From the NCBI GenBank assembly GCA_949346185.1, contig CASGVX010000141.1, forward strand, positions 1 to 5,817: a stretch of 5,817 nucleotides of DNA, written 5' to 3'. This DNA is from an uncultured Lachnospiraceae bacterium. Its GTDB lineage: Bacteria > Bacillota > Clostridia > Lachnospirales > Lachnospiraceae. Shown here piece by piece: positions 1-5,340 of the stretch. Position 1 is the stretch's first letter. The number at the start of each line of letters is the position of its first letter. The notes beneath the pieces were generated by a model. The model did no database searches. It was not told the DNA's origin and was given only the letters and a program-made list of their open reading frames with translations. The position numbers were made by a program, and so were the translations under genes.

Positions 1-39
1 GTTTTTTCCAAATACCTGTTCAATTACATTTGTTTCCAT
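1..39 (-). CDS. Start of an unidentified minus-strand reading frame, cut by the window edge
   Basis: An ATG read on the minus strand at 39-37 opens 13 codons without a stop, giving METNVIEQVFGKN, and then runs off the left edge. A purine-rich stretch (AGGAAAGG) lies a few bases upstream on the minus strand and would serve as ribosome binding site. A weak minus-strand -10 like sequence (TAGAAT, rc of 71-76) lies about 32-37 bases upstream of the ATG, without a good -35 box. Thirteen residues are too few to name a family. The hairpin-rich leader and the mobile-looking neighbourhood make a transposase a reasonable guess, but this is inference only. Confidence 0.35.
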   Translation of the reverse strand, partial: METNVIEQVFGKN

Positions 40-80
40 ATTGATACCATCCTTTCCTGTTTGACATTGCATTCTAAACT

Positions 81-137
81 GGTGTACTGCCATGTGTACG
101 AGAACACCCTTATGCAGGCATGGTGATTCTACCATGC
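81..137. repeat. Two inverted repeats in the leader of the minus-strand frame
   Basis: GGTGT (81-85) is complementary to ACACC (104-108), and GCATGGT (118-124) is complementary to ACCATGC (131-137) around a 6-base loop. The second hairpin is followed on the + strand by TGGGTTTTGCTTTT, which is T-rich but not a clean U-tract. Both lie between the minus-strand ATG at 39 and the stronger hairpin at 159-201, so they would form part of a structured 5' leader. No known riboswitch or T-box pattern was recognised. Confidence 0.35.
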
Positions 138-158
138 TGGGTTTTGCTTTTACAGTAA

Positions 159-201
159 AAAGGCGTACTCAAATAAATTTAATAAATTTGAGAACGCCTT
201 T
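159..201 (-). terminator. 16-bp hairpin with T-tract, terminator-like on the minus strand
   Basis: The arms 159-174 and 186-201 are complementary over 16 positions with one mismatch (A167 opposite A193), around an 11-base AT loop. On the minus strand the stem ends in GCC and runs into five T before ACTG, which fits an intrinsic terminator. On the + strand only three T follow. It lies upstream of the minus-strand reading frame at 39, so it would act in that frame's leader, as an attenuator or as a block to transcription entering from the right. No minus-strand gene lies to the right within the window. Confidence 0.45.
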
Positions 202-241
202 GTTCTGTCCTATATTGGCCAACTGAATAAACAATAGCACA

Positions 242-276
242 TTTTCAATGATTTGAAAACCCCCTTTTTTAAAAAA
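242..276. other. AT-rich hairpin, C-run and T6A6 palindrome, possible boundary of an older element
   Basis: TTTTCAA (242-248) pairs with TTGAAAA (253-259), and is followed by CCCCC (260-264) and the palindrome TTTTTTAAAAAA (265-276). Read on the minus strand this is a G5 run followed by TTTTCAAAT, which could be the outer end of an insertion sequence whose transposase starts at 39. The opposite end is outside the window, so no terminal repeat or target duplication can be tested here. Confidence 0.25.
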
Positions 277-289
277 TTTATACATTGCA

Positions 290-297
290 AAATTATG
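290..297. repeat. Left copy of 8-bp target-site duplication
   Basis: AAATTATG directly abuts the first base of the left terminal inverted repeat and is identical to 458-465. The match is exactly 8 bp: the next base outward differs on each side. Confidence 0.7.
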
Positions 298-329
298 GTT
301 ACTATTCACAGCCGACTATATTCGAGAAT

Positions 330-352
330 TTTTGGCATGTTTCATGCCAAAA
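330..352. repeat. Perfect 10-bp hairpin inside the element
   Basis: TTTTGGCATG (330-339) and CATGCCAAAA (343-352) are exact complements around a TTT loop. A looser outer stem can extend it to 311-368, closed by GCCGA (311-315) with TCGGC (364-368). It is the strongest secondary structure in the left half of the element. Confidence 0.75.
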
Positions 353-370
353 GTACGAGTTCTTCGGCGC

Positions 371-395
371 CATTTTGCATGTTTTAAGCAAAATG
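371..395. repeat. 8-bp hairpin inside the element
   Basis: CATTTTGC (371-378) is the exact complement of GCAAAATG (388-395), with a 9-base loop. It follows directly after the first large hairpin, in a modular series. Confidence 0.65.
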
Positions 396-404
396 TGTGC
401 ATTT

Positions 405-421
405 CAGCGCTGAAAGCGCTG
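405..421. repeat. 7-bp GC-rich hairpin with GAA loop inside the element
   Basis: CAGCGCT (405-411) is the exact complement of AGCGCTG (415-421) around a GAA triloop. The same GAA triloop occurs in the next hairpin (440-442), closed by CGGC and GCCG, so the right half uses one loop design twice. Confidence 0.7.
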
Positions 422-424
422 CTT

Positions 425-457
425 GTTACTATGAGCGGCGAAGCCGTGAATAGTAAC
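425..457. repeat. Right-end hairpin built from a second copy of the terminal motif
   Basis: GTTACTAT (425-432) pairs with ATAGTAAC (450-457). Inside it CGGC (436-439) pairs with GCCG (443-446) around GAA, with a small internal loop between. The outer strand 450-457 is also the right terminal repeat that can pair with 298-305, so two mutually exclusive folds exist: a closed whole-element helix or a local right-end hairpin. Confidence 0.7.
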
Positions 458-465
458 AAATTATG
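458..465. repeat. Right copy of 8-bp target-site duplication
   Basis: AAATTATG follows immediately after the last base of the right terminal repeat and matches 290-297. Removing the element and one copy gives an apparent empty site with TACAT (281-285) facing ATGTA (470-474), a loose dyad around the insertion point. Confidence 0.7.
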
Positions 466-535
466 CGATATGTAACTTCCGAAGTAATATTATGGTGAGA
501 GTTGGCGGGATATACATAAAAAATCAATGGAAATC

Positions 536-564
536 TTGCAAAAAGCGAAAAAAGAAAGTATGAT
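536..564 (+). promoter_or_regulatory. Sigma-A-like promoter for the AI-2E family gene
   Basis: TTGCAA (536-541) and TATGAT (559-564) are separated by exactly 17 bases. The -35 box matches consensus at 4 of 6 positions and the -10 box at 5 of 6. Transcription would begin near 571, giving a leader of about 60 bases. This is the best placed promoter in the window, and it lies 79 bp right of the mobile-like element. Confidence 0.55.
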
Positions 565-593
565 AGAGAATGGATTAGAATTATCAAATAAAA

Positions 594-611
594 GCTGCTG
601 TGAATAGCAGC
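594..611 (+). promoter_or_regulatory. Leader hairpin directly upstream of the ribosome binding site
   Basis: GCTGCT (594-599) pairs with AGCAGC (606-611) around a 6-base loop. It ends 5 bases before the AAGGAG Shine-Dalgarno (617-622) in the predicted transcript. No T-run follows, so it is not a terminator. It may stabilise the mRNA 5' end or influence ribosome access. The function is unproven. Confidence 0.4.
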
Positions 612-631
612 ATGAGAAGGAGAAGTGTTTT

Positions 632-2107
632 ATGGACAAGAACCAGCCATATCATCAGGAATACGTGGGAAAAGAATCAATATTAAAAGAGACGGTACAT
701 AGATGGCTCGGCCTCTTCATTATGGTGGTGGCGGCCATTCTGGTATATCTGGTGGCAAATAATGCCAATCATATTCTAGGTTCCGTTTTGGGGTTTCTGG
801 GATTGATTAAGCCAGTTATTTATGGCTGCGTCATTGCCTATATCCTCAATCCCCTGATGAAATGGATCAGGGGGAAGATCATTTGGGCGTGGGAAAGAGG
901 CGGCAAGAAGATTTCAGAGAAGGGGGAAGGGCTGGTCACGGGCATTTCTATCTTTGCTTCCCTGCTTTTCATGATTTGCGTGATTATGGTACTTAGCTGG
1001 CTGGTGCTTCCTCAGCTGGTCGCCAGCATCTCATCCTTGGTGGACAGCATGCCGGAGAAAGTGAGCCAGTATTATTATATGCTGGATAAGGATATACGAA
1101 ATAACAAGTTTCTGGCAGATAAGTTTCAAGATGCGGCCCTAGGTCTGGCAAACTATACGGAGGAGATGGTGGAATCCAAGCTTCTTCCCTGGATACAGAG
1201 TGATCTGCTCCCCAGTATGAACACTCTGGCGGTGCAGTTTGCCAATGGGCTGATGGGATTTCTGACTGTGCTGTACAATCTTTTTATAGGCATTATCGTG
1301 GCCATCTATCTACTGGGCAGCAAGAAAACCTTTTCTGCCCAGGCGAAGAAGATGCTGTACGCTCTGTGCAAGAAAGAATATGCCGATGTAATTATCCATT
1401 ATGTAAAGATTACGGATCATATGTTTAGCGGGTTCATTGTGGGAAAGATTGTGGATTCTGCCATTATTGGAGTCATCTGCTTCTGCGTGATGCAGCTATT
1501 TGGACTGCCTTATGCCATGCTTATTAGCGTGATTGTGGGCGTGACCAATGTCATTCCGGTGTTTGGCCCCTATATTGGACTGATTCCCGGCGTTTTTCTA
1601 ATTCTGCTGGTGAATCCCATGCAGGCACTGTATTTTATCATTATTATCGCCATCTTGCAGCAGATTGACGGAAATATTATCGGGCCGGCGATTCTGGGGG
1701 AGTCCACGGGGCTTTCCGCATTCTGGGTGCTATTTTCCATCTTGCTTTTTGGCGGCATCTGGGGCATCGTGGGGATGATTATCGGCGTGCCTCTATTTGC
1801 AGTGATTTACCGCATTGTGGCAGATTTTATTAATTGGAAGCTGCGGAGGAAAAATCTGTCCACAGTGACGGATTGCTATCGGAATCTTAAGGAGATTCGG
1901 GTAGCAGGGGAGACGGTGGACTATATTGCTTACACTGCCGCTGATTTTGAGAAAAAGAAGAAGTCAGCAGATCCCACCCTGTGGGATAGATGTCTTGCAG
2001 CGTGGAAGGAATCCAAAGAAAAGGATAAGAATTCAGCCAGAAAGATGGACTCCTACAAAAAAAAGGGGGAAAAACTTGACGATGGGGACGAAGATGGAGT
2101 AGAATAA
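632..2107 (+). CDS. AI-2E family transporter (PF01594 type) membrane protein
   Basis: This 491-residue polytopic membrane protein belongs to the AI-2E/PerM/YhhT family. Some members export autoinducer-2 (TqsA) and others act as sodium/proton antiporters, so the substrate cannot be assigned from sequence. Hydrophobic segments are visible near residues 25-43, 47-75, 101-130, 205-229, 266-290, 293-328, 331-345 and 360-398. A soluble stretch at about 131-200 is typical of the family. The conserved C-terminal signature is present as DGNIIGPAILG (346-356), then the Gly-rich FGGIWGIVGMIIGVPLF (373-389). Residues about 403-491 form a highly charged cytoplasmic tail rich in Lys and Glu, ending in an acidic cluster, longer than the usual family end. 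The ATG at 632 is preceded by AAGGAG with 9 bases spacing. It probably has its own promoter and is separated from yicC by 96 bp with no clear terminator. Confidence 0.9.
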   Translation: MDKNQPYHQEYVGKESILKETVHRWLGLFIMVVAAILVYLVANNANHILGSVLGFLGLIKPVIYGCVIAYILNPLMKWIRGKIIWAWERGGKKISEKGEGLVTGISIFASLLFMICVIMVLSWLVLPQLVASISSLVDSMPEKVSQYYYMLDKDIRNNKFLADKFQDAALGLANYTEEMVESKLLPWIQSDLLPSMNTLAVQFANGLMGFLTVLYNLFIGIIVAIYLLGSKKTFSAQAKKMLYALCKKEYADVIIHYVKITDHMFSGFIVGKIVDSAIIGVICFCVMQLFGLPYAMLISVIVGVTNVIPVFGPYIGLIPGVFLILLVNPMQALYFIIIIAILQQIDGNIIGPAILGESTGLSAFWVLFSILLFGGIWGIVGMIIGVPLFAVIYRIVADFINWKLRRKNLSTVTDCYRNLKEIRVAGETVDYIAYTAADFEKKKKSADPTLWDRCLAAWKESKEKDKNSARKMDSYKKKGEKLDDGDEDGVE

Positions 2108-2174
2108 ATGAATTAGGGTGTTACTGTGTGTATGCATTGTGCGGGATGAAACACATTTGATTCATTGCTATTTG

Positions 2175-2191
2175 TGTCGCTGAGGGCGACA
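2175..2191 (+). promoter_or_regulatory. Short hairpin abutting the yicC ribosome binding site
   Basis: TGTCGC (2175-2180) pairs with GCGACA (2186-2191) around a TGAGG loop, two bases before the GGGGGA ribosome binding site (2193-2198). No U-tract follows. It could modulate yicC translation or mRNA stability. No convincing promoter was found in 2108-2203. Confidence 0.3.
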
Positions 2192-2203
2192 TGGGGGATT
2201 ATT

Positions 2204-3082
2204 ATGATAAAAAGCATGACGGGCTTCGGCCATGGGGAGAAGGAAACTGAGCAGTATAAGATTACGGTGGAGATCAAATCGGTCAATCACCGCTACTGTG
2301 ATTTGAGCGTCAAACTCCCGAAGAAGTTCAATGCATTCGAAAGCAGGATCAGGAATGTGATGAAGGAGTATGTGACTAGGGGGAAGACGGATTTATTTAT
2401 CGTACTTGAGAATTTTGGCAGCAGCAGGTGCAGGGTGGAGTACCATCAAGAGATGGCGGAGGCATATGTGGCGGCCATTGACCAGGCCGGGGAGAAGTTC
2501 GGGCTGGAGCGGGGGCTGACTGGTTCCAGTCTTGTGCGGTTTCCGGAAGTCGTCACCCTGTCGGAGGAAGAGCAGGACGTTGAGGAGATCTTTCCGGATT
2601 TGGAGGAAGTCCTGCGTCAGGCGGGAGAGCGTTTTGTGGAGTCTAGAGAGGCGGAAGGAGCAAACCTGCGGGAAGATATTCTGAAAAAATTGGATATCAT
2701 TCAAAGCCTGATTTCTTATGTGGAGGAGCGCTCGCCAGAGATGTTAAGGGAATATCGGGACAAACTTCGCAGAAAGGTGGAAGAAGCTCTGGGGGATCGT
2801 CAACTTGACGAGGGCATTCTTTCCACGGAACTGGTGGTCTATGCAGATAAAGTCTGCGTAGACGAGGAGACGGTGCGTCTCCGCAGCCATATAAATAATA
2901 TGCGGGCCACTATGGAGATGGAGGGCACGATTGGAAGAAAACTGGACTTTATCGTTCAGGAGATGAATAGGGAGGCCAACACCATTCTCTCAAAGGCCAA
3001 TGACCAGGCACTTTCTGAGCACGCTATTGATTTGAAGACGGAGATTGAAAAGATTCGGGAGCAGATTCAGAATATCGAGTAG
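2204..3082 (+). CDS. yicC: YicC/YloC family endoribonuclease
   Basis: This 292-residue cytoplasmic protein has the usual family length (about 290). It starts with the hallmark MIKSMTGFG, followed by a YicC-like N-terminal domain (about 1-155; note VEIKSVNHRY at 22-31). The DUF1732 C-terminal block has GRKLDFIVQEMNREANT at 244-260, SK at 263-264 and the ending EKIREQIQNIE at 282-292. Characterised relatives (E. coli YicC, B. subtilis YloC) are endoribonucleases involved in RNA turnover. The ATG at 2204 is chosen over an in-frame upstream start at 2165 because the family begins with MIKSMTG and GGGGGA lies 5 bases before it. The stop codon overlaps the remA ribosome binding site, indicating tight co-transcription and possible translational coupling. 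Confidence 0.95.
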   Translation: MIKSMTGFGHGEKETEQYKITVEIKSVNHRYCDLSVKLPKKFNAFESRIRNVMKEYVTRGKTDLFIVLENFGSSRCRVEYHQEMAEAYVAAIDQAGEKFGLERGLTGSSLVRFPEVVTLSEEEQDVEEIFPDLEEVLRQAGERFVESREAEGANLREDILKKLDIIQSLISYVEERSPEMLREYRDKLRRKVEEALGDRQLDEGILSTELVVYADKVCVDEETVRLRSHINNMRATMEMEGTIGRKLDFIVQEMNREANTILSKANDQALSEHAIDLKTEIEKIREQIQNIE

Positions 3083-3095
3083 GAGGGATTGGCTC

Positions 3096-3359
3096 ATGCT
3101 TGTGAATATTGGATATGGGAATGTGGTAAATATGGATAAGGTGCTGAGCATTATCCGGGCAGATGCGGCACCCATCAAGCGCATGATTCAGGTGGCTAAA
3201 GACGAGAATATGGCAGTGGATGCCACCTGCGGCAGGAAGACTAAGTGCGTTCTAGTCATGGATGGGGGCTGTCTGGTACTTTCAGCCATGCTTCCGGAGA
3301 CGATACAGAACCGCGTGACAGAAATCACATCGGCAGAGAAGAGCGGAAAGGTTGAATGA
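3096..3359 (+). CDS. remA: RemA family DNA-binding regulator (DUF370)
   Basis: This 87-residue protein closely resembles Bacillus subtilis RemA/YlzA in length and pattern: LVNIGYGNVV (2-11), an APIKRMIQ block (25-32), DATCGRKT (42-49) and LSAMLPETI (62-70). In B. subtilis RemA activates matrix and osmoprotection genes and forms a ring-shaped oligomer that binds DNA through basic residues around the GRRT motif. Here that motif reads GRKT, keeping the charge with Lys48 in place of Arg. The ATG at 3096 is preferred over an in-frame ATG at 3045 because AGGAGGG (3081-3087) sits 8 bases upstream and the family starts here. It lies between yicC and gmk, the common Firmicute context. Its targets in this organism, which may lack the Bacillus matrix operons, are unknown. 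Confidence 0.93.
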   Translation: MLVNIGYGNVVNMDKVLSIIRADAAPIKRMIQVAKDENMAVDATCGRKTKCVLVMDGGCLVLSAMLPETIQNRVTEITSAEKSGKVE

Positions 3360-3371
3360 ATGGAGGGAAAA

Positions 3372-3989
3372 ATGAGCAAGAGAGGAATCCTAGCAATTAT
3401 TTCTGGATTTTCCGGGGCGGGAAAGGGTACGATCGTAGGGGAACTGGTAAAAAAATATGGCTATGCCATCTCCATTTCTGCCACTACCAGAAGCCCGAGG
3501 GAGGGGGAAGAGGAAGGCGTCAATTATTTCTTCAAGTCCAGAGAGGCATTTGAGGAGATGATTGACCGGGAGGAGTTCATTGAGTATGCCCAGTATGTGG
3601 GCAATTACTATGGGACGCCCAAGTCATATGTGATGCAGCAGTTGGATGCGGGGCGGGATGTTCTGCTGGAGATTGAGATGCAGGGGGCATTGAAGGTGAA
3701 GGAGAAATTTCCCGAAGTCACCCTGATCTTCATCACGCCGCCGAATGTCTCTGAACTGCGGAGGCGTCTGGAGGGAAGGGGTACGGAAACTCAGGAAGTG
3801 ATTGACCAGCGGATTGCAAGGGCGAAGGAGGAATGCGCCTACATGCAGAAGTATGACTACATCGTGGTGAACGACCAGCTGGAGGCGTGCGTGGAAGAAA
3901 TGCATGCCCTGCTGCAGTCATTGCACTGTGCCAGGAATAACCAGAGGGATTTCATTGATGACATCATTGCCGGCTTTCGGGATATTTAG
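3372..3989 (+). CDS. gmk: Guanylate kinase
   Basis: This 205-residue cytoplasmic enzyme phosphorylates GMP to GDP with ATP, feeding GTP, dGTP and ppGpp synthesis. The Walker A loop is SGFSGAGKGT (11-20). GMP-binding residues follow in SATTRSPREGE (36-46, with R40 and R43) and VNYFF (50-54), then YYGTPKSYV (79-87). The EIEMQGA segment (100-106) takes the place of the usual DIDxQGA. The arginine-rich lid is RRRLEGRGTE (130-139), with QRIARAKEE (146-154) following. Length and motif order are normal and it appears complete. The ATG at 3372 has GGAGG (3362-3366) 5 bases ahead. A start at 3360, four codons upstream, would place this ribosome binding site inside the gene. The gap to remA is 12 bp, so the two are very likely co-transcribed. 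Confidence 0.96.
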   Translation: MSKRGILAIISGFSGAGKGTIVGELVKKYGYAISISATTRSPREGEEEGVNYFFKSREAFEEMIDREEFIEYAQYVGNYYGTPKSYVMQQLDAGRDVLLEIEMQGALKVKEKFPEVTLIFITPPNVSELRRRLEGRGTETQEVIDQRIARAKEECAYMQKYDYIVVNDQLEACVEEMHALLQSLHCARNNQRDFIDDIIAGFRDI

Positions 3990-3995
3990 CTGCTG

Positions 3996-4013
3996 GCCGG
4001 GTGGGATGCCGGC
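3996..4013 (+). other. GC-rich inverted repeat after gmk
   Basis: GCCGG (3996-4000) pairs with CCGGC (4009-4013), shortly after the gmk stop codon. It is followed by GGCGCGCC and more GC-rich sequence rather than a T-run, so it is not a standard intrinsic terminator. It may be a pause or processing site in the 129-bp gmk-rpoZ gap. Confidence 0.3.
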
Positions 4014-4082
4014 GCGCCTGAGCGCATGAAAAGCTGCATGGAGCAGGAGGTGCCGGAGAGGAGGCGCAGACTGTTTTCTATA

Positions 4083-4088
4083 TATAAT
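4083..4088 (+). promoter_or_regulatory. rpoZ: Consensus -10 box upstream of rpoZ, -35 poor
   Basis: TATAAT (4083-4088) is a perfect -10 hexamer in an abrupt AT-rich patch (4071-4097) inside an otherwise GC-rich gap. Initiation near 4095 would leave a leader of about 24 bases before the rpoZ ATG. At 17 bases upstream there is only GGAGGC, and no TG extended -10, so a promoter here would be weak or activator dependent. Confidence 0.35.
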
Positions 4089-4118
4089 TATTTTTTGGAA
4101 AAGGAAAGGGGAACGAAT

Positions 4119-4487
4119 ATGTTACATCCATCATACCATGATTTAATGAGCAGAGTGAACAGTGAAGTGGAGACGGGAGAGGCTCCTATCGTGAATAGCC
4201 GTTATTCTATTGTGCTTGCCACTGCGAAGCGGGCGCGCCAGTTGATTGAGGGGGTGGATGCATTGACGGAGCCGGAATGTCCGAAACCACTCTCGGTGGC
4301 CATTGACGAACTGGCCTTGGGTGAAATCCATATCCTGAGCGAGGAGGAAGCATTGGCTGCTGAACGGTCTCAGGCATTTGGGGAGGAAGAGTCGGAAACC
4401 GAACTGGACGAATTGGCAGTTTCCGCAGAAGATGAATTCTCTGGAGAGGAAGGGACTGTTTCAGAGGAGAGTTCTGAGATAGAATAG
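4119..4487 (+). CDS. rpoZ: RNA polymerase omega subunit with long acidic C-terminal tail
   Basis: The omega subunit binds beta-prime and helps assemble RNA polymerase. Of the 122 residues, about 1-72 form the conserved core: MLHPSYHDLM (1-10), then VNSRYSIVLATAKRARQL (25-42), the signature helix, and KPLSVAIDELALGEI (56-70), the conserved C-terminal end of the core. Residues 75-122 are a low-complexity tail with 20 Asp or Glu among 48 residues and one Arg. Many bacterial omegas are 60-90 residues, so the tail is an addition, though acidic extensions may be usual in this lineage. The ATG at 4119 is chosen over the in-frame ATG at 4026 because AAAGGGG (4105-4111) lies 7 bases ahead and the family begins MLHPSY. 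lepB follows after 26 bp. Confidence 0.93.
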   Translation: MLHPSYHDLMSRVNSEVETGEAPIVNSRYSIVLATAKRARQLIEGVDALTEPECPKPLSVAIDELALGEIHILSEEEALAAERSQAFGEEESETELDELAVSAEDEFSGEEGTVSEESSEIE

Positions 4488-4513
4488 TGACAGGAAATGG
4501 AGTGATATGATTT

Positions 4514-5218
4514 ATGACTGATAAGAGGATGGGAAAAGAGACGGTATCCCAGGATGAGCATGACGATTTTGGGATGTTTGATGAGATTCCAGATGATTTG
4601 GAGGATGAGGAAGAAGGGATAGAGGACGAGGAAGCGCTGCCAGAGGATATGGCGCTCCATGGCGAGGAGGGTTCTACGGAGAAGGGAAAGGGAGGCTTTC
4701 TGAAGGAACTGCTGGTGTATGCGGTAATTATTGTGCTCTGCATCACCGTGGTTCCCCGGTATGTGATTCAGCGCACGGAAGTGCAGGGAGACTCCATGAA
4801 GGATAACCTCCATGATCAGGAGAATCTTCTGGTGGAAAAGGTTAGTTATTATTTTAAGGATCCTGATCGCTTTGACATTATTACCTTTTATCCCCAGGGC
4901 AGGGAGGAAGAGGAATATTATATTAAACGAGTCATTGGACTGCCTGGGGAGCGCATTCAGATTTCGGGAAACACTATATATGTCAACGGCAAAGTGCTGG
5001 AGGAGCATTATGGGAAGGAGCCCATGGTGGATGCCGGCATTGCGGAGGAGGAGATCAAGCTGGGGGAAGATGAGTTTTTCGTGCTGGGAGATAATAGGAA
5101 TCACAGCATGGATAGCCGGGATGGGGAAGCCGTGGGCGTGGTCAAGAAGAAAAATATTGACGGCCACGCCATCTTGAGGATTTATCCCTTCTCCCGCTTT
5201 GGCACGCTGAACCAGTAG
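4514..5218 (+). CDS. lepB: Type I signal peptidase
   Basis: This 234-residue membrane serine protease removes signal peptides from secreted proteins on the outer face of the membrane. A single N-terminal transmembrane segment spans about 65-85. The catalytic Ser is S94 in GDSM, the Lys is K138 in YYIKRVIGLPGE (135-146), and the third conserved box is GDNRNHSMDSR (192-202). DIITFYP (121-127) corresponds to the box between them. Ahead of the membrane segment lies an unusually acidic cytoplasmic stretch: residues 14-52 hold 21 Asp or Glu with no Lys or Arg. The ATG at 4514 has a distant GGAG (4499-4502, spacing 11), so initiation may be modest or coupled to rpoZ. A start at Met6 (4529) or Met46 (4649) would still keep the catalytic domain. 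It appears complete. Confidence 0.94.
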   Translation: MTDKRMGKETVSQDEHDDFGMFDEIPDDLEDEEEGIEDEEALPEDMALHGEEGSTEKGKGGFLKELLVYAVIIVLCITVVPRYVIQRTEVQGDSMKDNLHDQENLLVEKVSYYFKDPDRFDIITFYPQGREEEEYYIKRVIGLPGERIQISGNTIYVNGKVLEEHYGKEPMVDAGIAEEEIKLGEDEFFVLGDNRNHSMDSRDGEAVGVVKKKNIDGHAILRIYPFSRFGTLNQ

Positions 5219-5340
5219 CGTCACTGTGAAATTGAAATGAATCGAATTGCCAATGGAGGCAATGGCTGAGAAGAGGAAGGAAGCATATTCTACAAGGAAA
5301 GAAGAGGTTATAGTCTACAAGGATGGAAAGGTGACTGGAA

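Larger units (their letters stand above)
298..457. mobile_element. 160-bp MITE-like element with 12-bp terminal inverted repeats and nested hairpins
   Basis: The element begins GTTACTATTCAC (298-309) and ends with its exact complement GTGAATAGTAAC (446-457). One mismatch further in, the match continues for two more bases (311-312 with 443-444). It is flanked by a perfect 8-bp direct repeat, the usual footprint of DDE transposition. It has no open reading frame of useful length, so it must be mobilised in trans if it moves. The interior is nearly all paired: hairpins at about 311-368, 371-395, 405-421 and 425-457. The motif GTTACTAT occurs three times (298-305, 425-432, and inverted at 450-457). 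An 8-bp duplication fits several IS families, including IS66, IS6, IS256 and IS1595, and the ends alone do not let me choose. It could instead be an old REP or BOX-like repeat, but the direct repeat argues for insertion. Confidence 0.72.

Noticed and set aside
61..88. TTGACA on the + strand with TGTACT 16 bases later
   Set aside because: The -10 match is poor and no + strand gene begins within several hundred bases.
600..607. GTGAATAG also found at 446-453 and 4191-4198
   Set aside because: Eight-base matches in unrelated settings, one within rpoZ, are likely coincidental.
4026..4118. Upstream in-frame ATG that would extend omega by 31 residues
   Set aside because: No ribosome binding site precedes it, the added residues do not match omega, and the ATG at 4119 fits both family start and Shine-Dalgarno.
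4370..5224. Long minus-strand open frame opposite lepB and the end of rpoZ
   Set aside because: It is antisense to two genes with clear family motifs, has no recognisable domain, and is explained by the purine-rich + strand avoiding antisense stops.
5246..5263. ATTGCC/GGCAAT inverted repeat between lepB and the amidase
   Set aside because: Only 6 bp with no T-run, and common by chance; it does not qualify as a terminator or operator on this evidence.
5289..5323. TCTACAAGGA repeated 25 bases apart (5289-5298 and 5314-5323)
   Set aside because: A single pair of 10-base repeats in purine-rich sequence; too little to call a binding site or tandem duplication.
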